Positions 6,563-7,687 of a stretch of 7,687 bases of DNA are shown piece by piece. The stretch covers positions 1-7,687 of the forward strand of contig JALTZQ010000002.1 of assembly GCA_027046105.1 (NCBI GenBank), written 5' to 3'. A program made the translations under genes and the position numbers. Numbering within the stretch: the stretch's first letter is position 1; the number at the start of each line of letters is the position of its first letter. The notes beneath the pieces were generated by a model that saw nothing but the letters and a program-made list of their open reading frames with translations, did not search any database and was not told the DNA's origin. This DNA comes from Pyrodictiaceae archaeon (GTDB taxonomy: Archaea > Thermoproteota > Thermoprotei_A > Sulfolobales > Pyrodictiaceae).

Positions 6563-6744
6563 GCTTGTTGGTTACTCTGTTGCATTTGCTTTTGCTTCAA
6601 ACGTTCTTGCATAAGACGTTGCTTTCTCTTGTGATACTTCATTCGATTGTATTCCCTTTCTTTTCGACGAATCTCCTCTAGTACTTCCTTAATAAGCAAC
6701 GATCCTTCCGTGTCGATCCACTCCATATTATCGGTTTCAACCAT
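6553..6744 (-). CDS. Small, highly charged helical protein of unknown function
   Basis: 63 residues; no family recognised. Seen: an acidic start (MVETDNMEWIDTEG), then an uninterrupted predicted helix (about 14-58) with dense Lys/Arg/Glu, including IRRKEREYNRMKYHKRKQR, and a Gln-rich end (QKQMQQSNQQAST). The pattern suits a coiled coil or a nucleic-acid- or ribosome-associated small protein, but this is inference. The start is supported by GGTG seven bases upstream of the ATG in an AT-rich leader. ATG at codon 7 is a weaker alternative. The gene lies 62 bases downstream of the MFS transporter stop on the same strand, so the two may share a transcript. Strong composition bias makes similarity searches unreliable. 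Confidence 0.6.
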   Translation of the reverse strand: MVETDNMEWIDTEGSLLIKEVLEEIRRKEREYNRMKYHKRKQRLMQERLKQKQMQQSNQQAST

Positions 6745-6806
6745 GTTTTACACCACTTTCCCTACACGACACAGCGTAGTAGGGTGTTGGTAACAGTATT
6801 TTTGGA

Positions 6807-7687
6807 TTACACTCGTTGCTCACTATGACCCACTAGTAGTGGTATAAGAGCTAGTGCTGAGAGAATTAAGAGGGCTGCTGTGATGACGTACAATTCCAGT
6901 ATTGTTTTTCCATGCAGTAAGGGTGATATCAGAACTATTATTATCCCACTTAAGCTTATAGCAAAGGACACCATGCCTGCCGCTGTAGCTTGTAACTCAC
7001 GGGGGAGACTACGTGACACAGCCATGTATATTGCTACATCACGGAAGGGATATATGGGGGTAAGCCATAATACTACGAGGATAATACCATGAGCTATCGC
7101 TATGCCAAAGTTCAGTACCGTATACGCTAGCGACGACACTACCATCAACACTAGAGGGTCTACACGATCGGTCAATAGGCCAGCTAAAGGCCTTACCAAT
7201 GCGCCTAGGAGGGCACTTAGGGTTGAATAGACTAAACCAAATAGAATGGGGTCATTCACTTCCCTTGCTAGTTTAAGCGAGACTGCACCATAGAATAGCA
7301 TGAGGCCCGTAGCAGATAACACTATGGAGGCTGTTATTGGTACCAGCTTGTAAGCTGCTGTAATGACTTGCCTAGTTGAAACCCTTGTCTTGGCTCCATC
7401 TTCACTGCTAGGGGCTAACATGTACGCCAAAAGATAGCCTAACGCAACAAAACTTGCGGAACAACCATACTCAGCCATGGGGCCATAACCATACAGTATA
7501 CCAGCTATGACTCCCCCCATAGCCCATCCAATACTTGATAGCAACGTTACGAGGCTGTACTTCCATCCACTTCCACCTACACTAGCCAGGATTATCCCGG
7601 TAAGTGCCGAGTAAGCTATAGCATAGAAGCTTGCAGCTATAGCAGCTAGGAAGGGTAACATCCAAATGCTAGTTAAGCCCATAAGAC
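6807..7687 (-). CDS. Major facilitator superfamily (MFS) transporter, N-terminus beyond window edge
   Basis: The frame stays open to the right edge; an in-frame ATG at 7682 is unlikely to be the true start because about 100 residues are missing from the usual 400-residue MFS length. The roughly 292 visible residues hold nine to ten hydrophobic segments. A hydrophilic central loop (APSSEDGAKTRVSTRQV, about residues 90-106 counted from ATG 7682) separates the last helices of the first half from six helices of the second half. Before the ninth helix, RPLAGLLTDRVDP matches the MFS motif A (G-x-L-x-D-R), here the second-half copy. By family it moves a small solute across the cytoplasmic membrane by facilitated or ion-coupled transport; the substrate cannot be told. 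The C-terminus is short and soluble (GHSEQRV). Confidence 0.8.
   Translation of the reverse strand, partial: LMGLTSIWMLPFLAAIAASFYAIAYSALTGIILASVGGSGWKYSLVTLLSSIGWAMGGVIAGILYGYGPMAEYGCSASFVALGYLLAYMLAPSSEDGAKTRVSTRQVITAAYKLVPITASIVLSATGLMLFYGAVSLKLAREVNDPILFGLVYSTLSALLGALVRPLAGLLTDRVDPLVLMVVSSLAYTVLNFGIAIAHGIILVVLWLTPIYPFRDVAIYMAVSRSLPRELQATAAGMVSFAISLSGIIIVLISPLLHGKTILELYVITAALLILSALALIPLLVGHSEQRV

Noticed and set aside
6880..7092. A 70-codon plus-strand open frame opposite the MFS transporter
   Set aside because: It is antisense to clear membrane-helix coding sequence and shows no domain, ribosome site or coherent protein character.

Overview
The window looks like the chromosome of a hyperthermophilic crenarchaeote (Thermoproteota), probably of the Desulfurococcales/Pyrodictiaceae type. 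The reasons are an AAA-less, secreted Lon-family (S16) protease of the archaeal COG1750 kind, an archaeal-style fused sugar-1-phosphate nucleotidylyltransferase/acetyltransferase, frequent GTG and TTG starts, TATA-like boxes 20-30 bases from starts, AGG/AGA arginine codons and short gaps between genes. The lineage is inferred from protein character only; there is no rRNA or tRNA gene in the window.

Layout. Positions 1-1477, minus strand: the N-terminal 492 residues of a secreted or membrane-anchored Lon-like serine protease, running off the left edge. Positions 1478-1751: a divergent intergenic region with a TATA-like box for the protease and two inverted repeats upstream of ridA. The plus strand then carries four genes: ridA (1752-2141), a threonine ammonia-lyase with an ACT-type regulatory tail (2218-3462), a protein made of four CBS motifs (3518-4453) and a GlmU-like bifunctional enzyme (4473-5786). 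Positions 5787-6552 hold no intact, recognisable gene. The minus strand there shows hydrophobic reading-frame pieces in different frames that line up as one decayed membrane-protein gene. Positions 6553-6744, minus: a 63-residue, highly charged helical protein. Positions 6807-7687, minus: the C-terminal three quarters of a 12-helix MFS transporter, entering from the right edge.

How the genes fit together. RidA and threonine ammonia-lyase form a functional pair: the PLP enzyme releases reactive enamine/imine intermediates (2-aminocrotonate or 2-aminoacrylate), and RidA hydrolyses them to 2-oxo acids, feeding isoleucine synthesis. The CBS protein is likely an adenine-nucleotide sensor and sits 19 bases before the nucleotide-sugar enzyme, so the two may be co-transcribed, although a TATA-like box in the CBS gene tail could also drive the enzyme gene alone. 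The GlmU-like protein should make UDP-GlcNAc (or a related NDP-sugar) for glycan and glycoprotein synthesis. I see no defence system, CRISPR array, insertion sequence or other obviously new multi-gene system. The most unusual items are the broken membrane-protein gene, the hairpins before ridA and the small charged protein with a near-palindrome across its stop codon.
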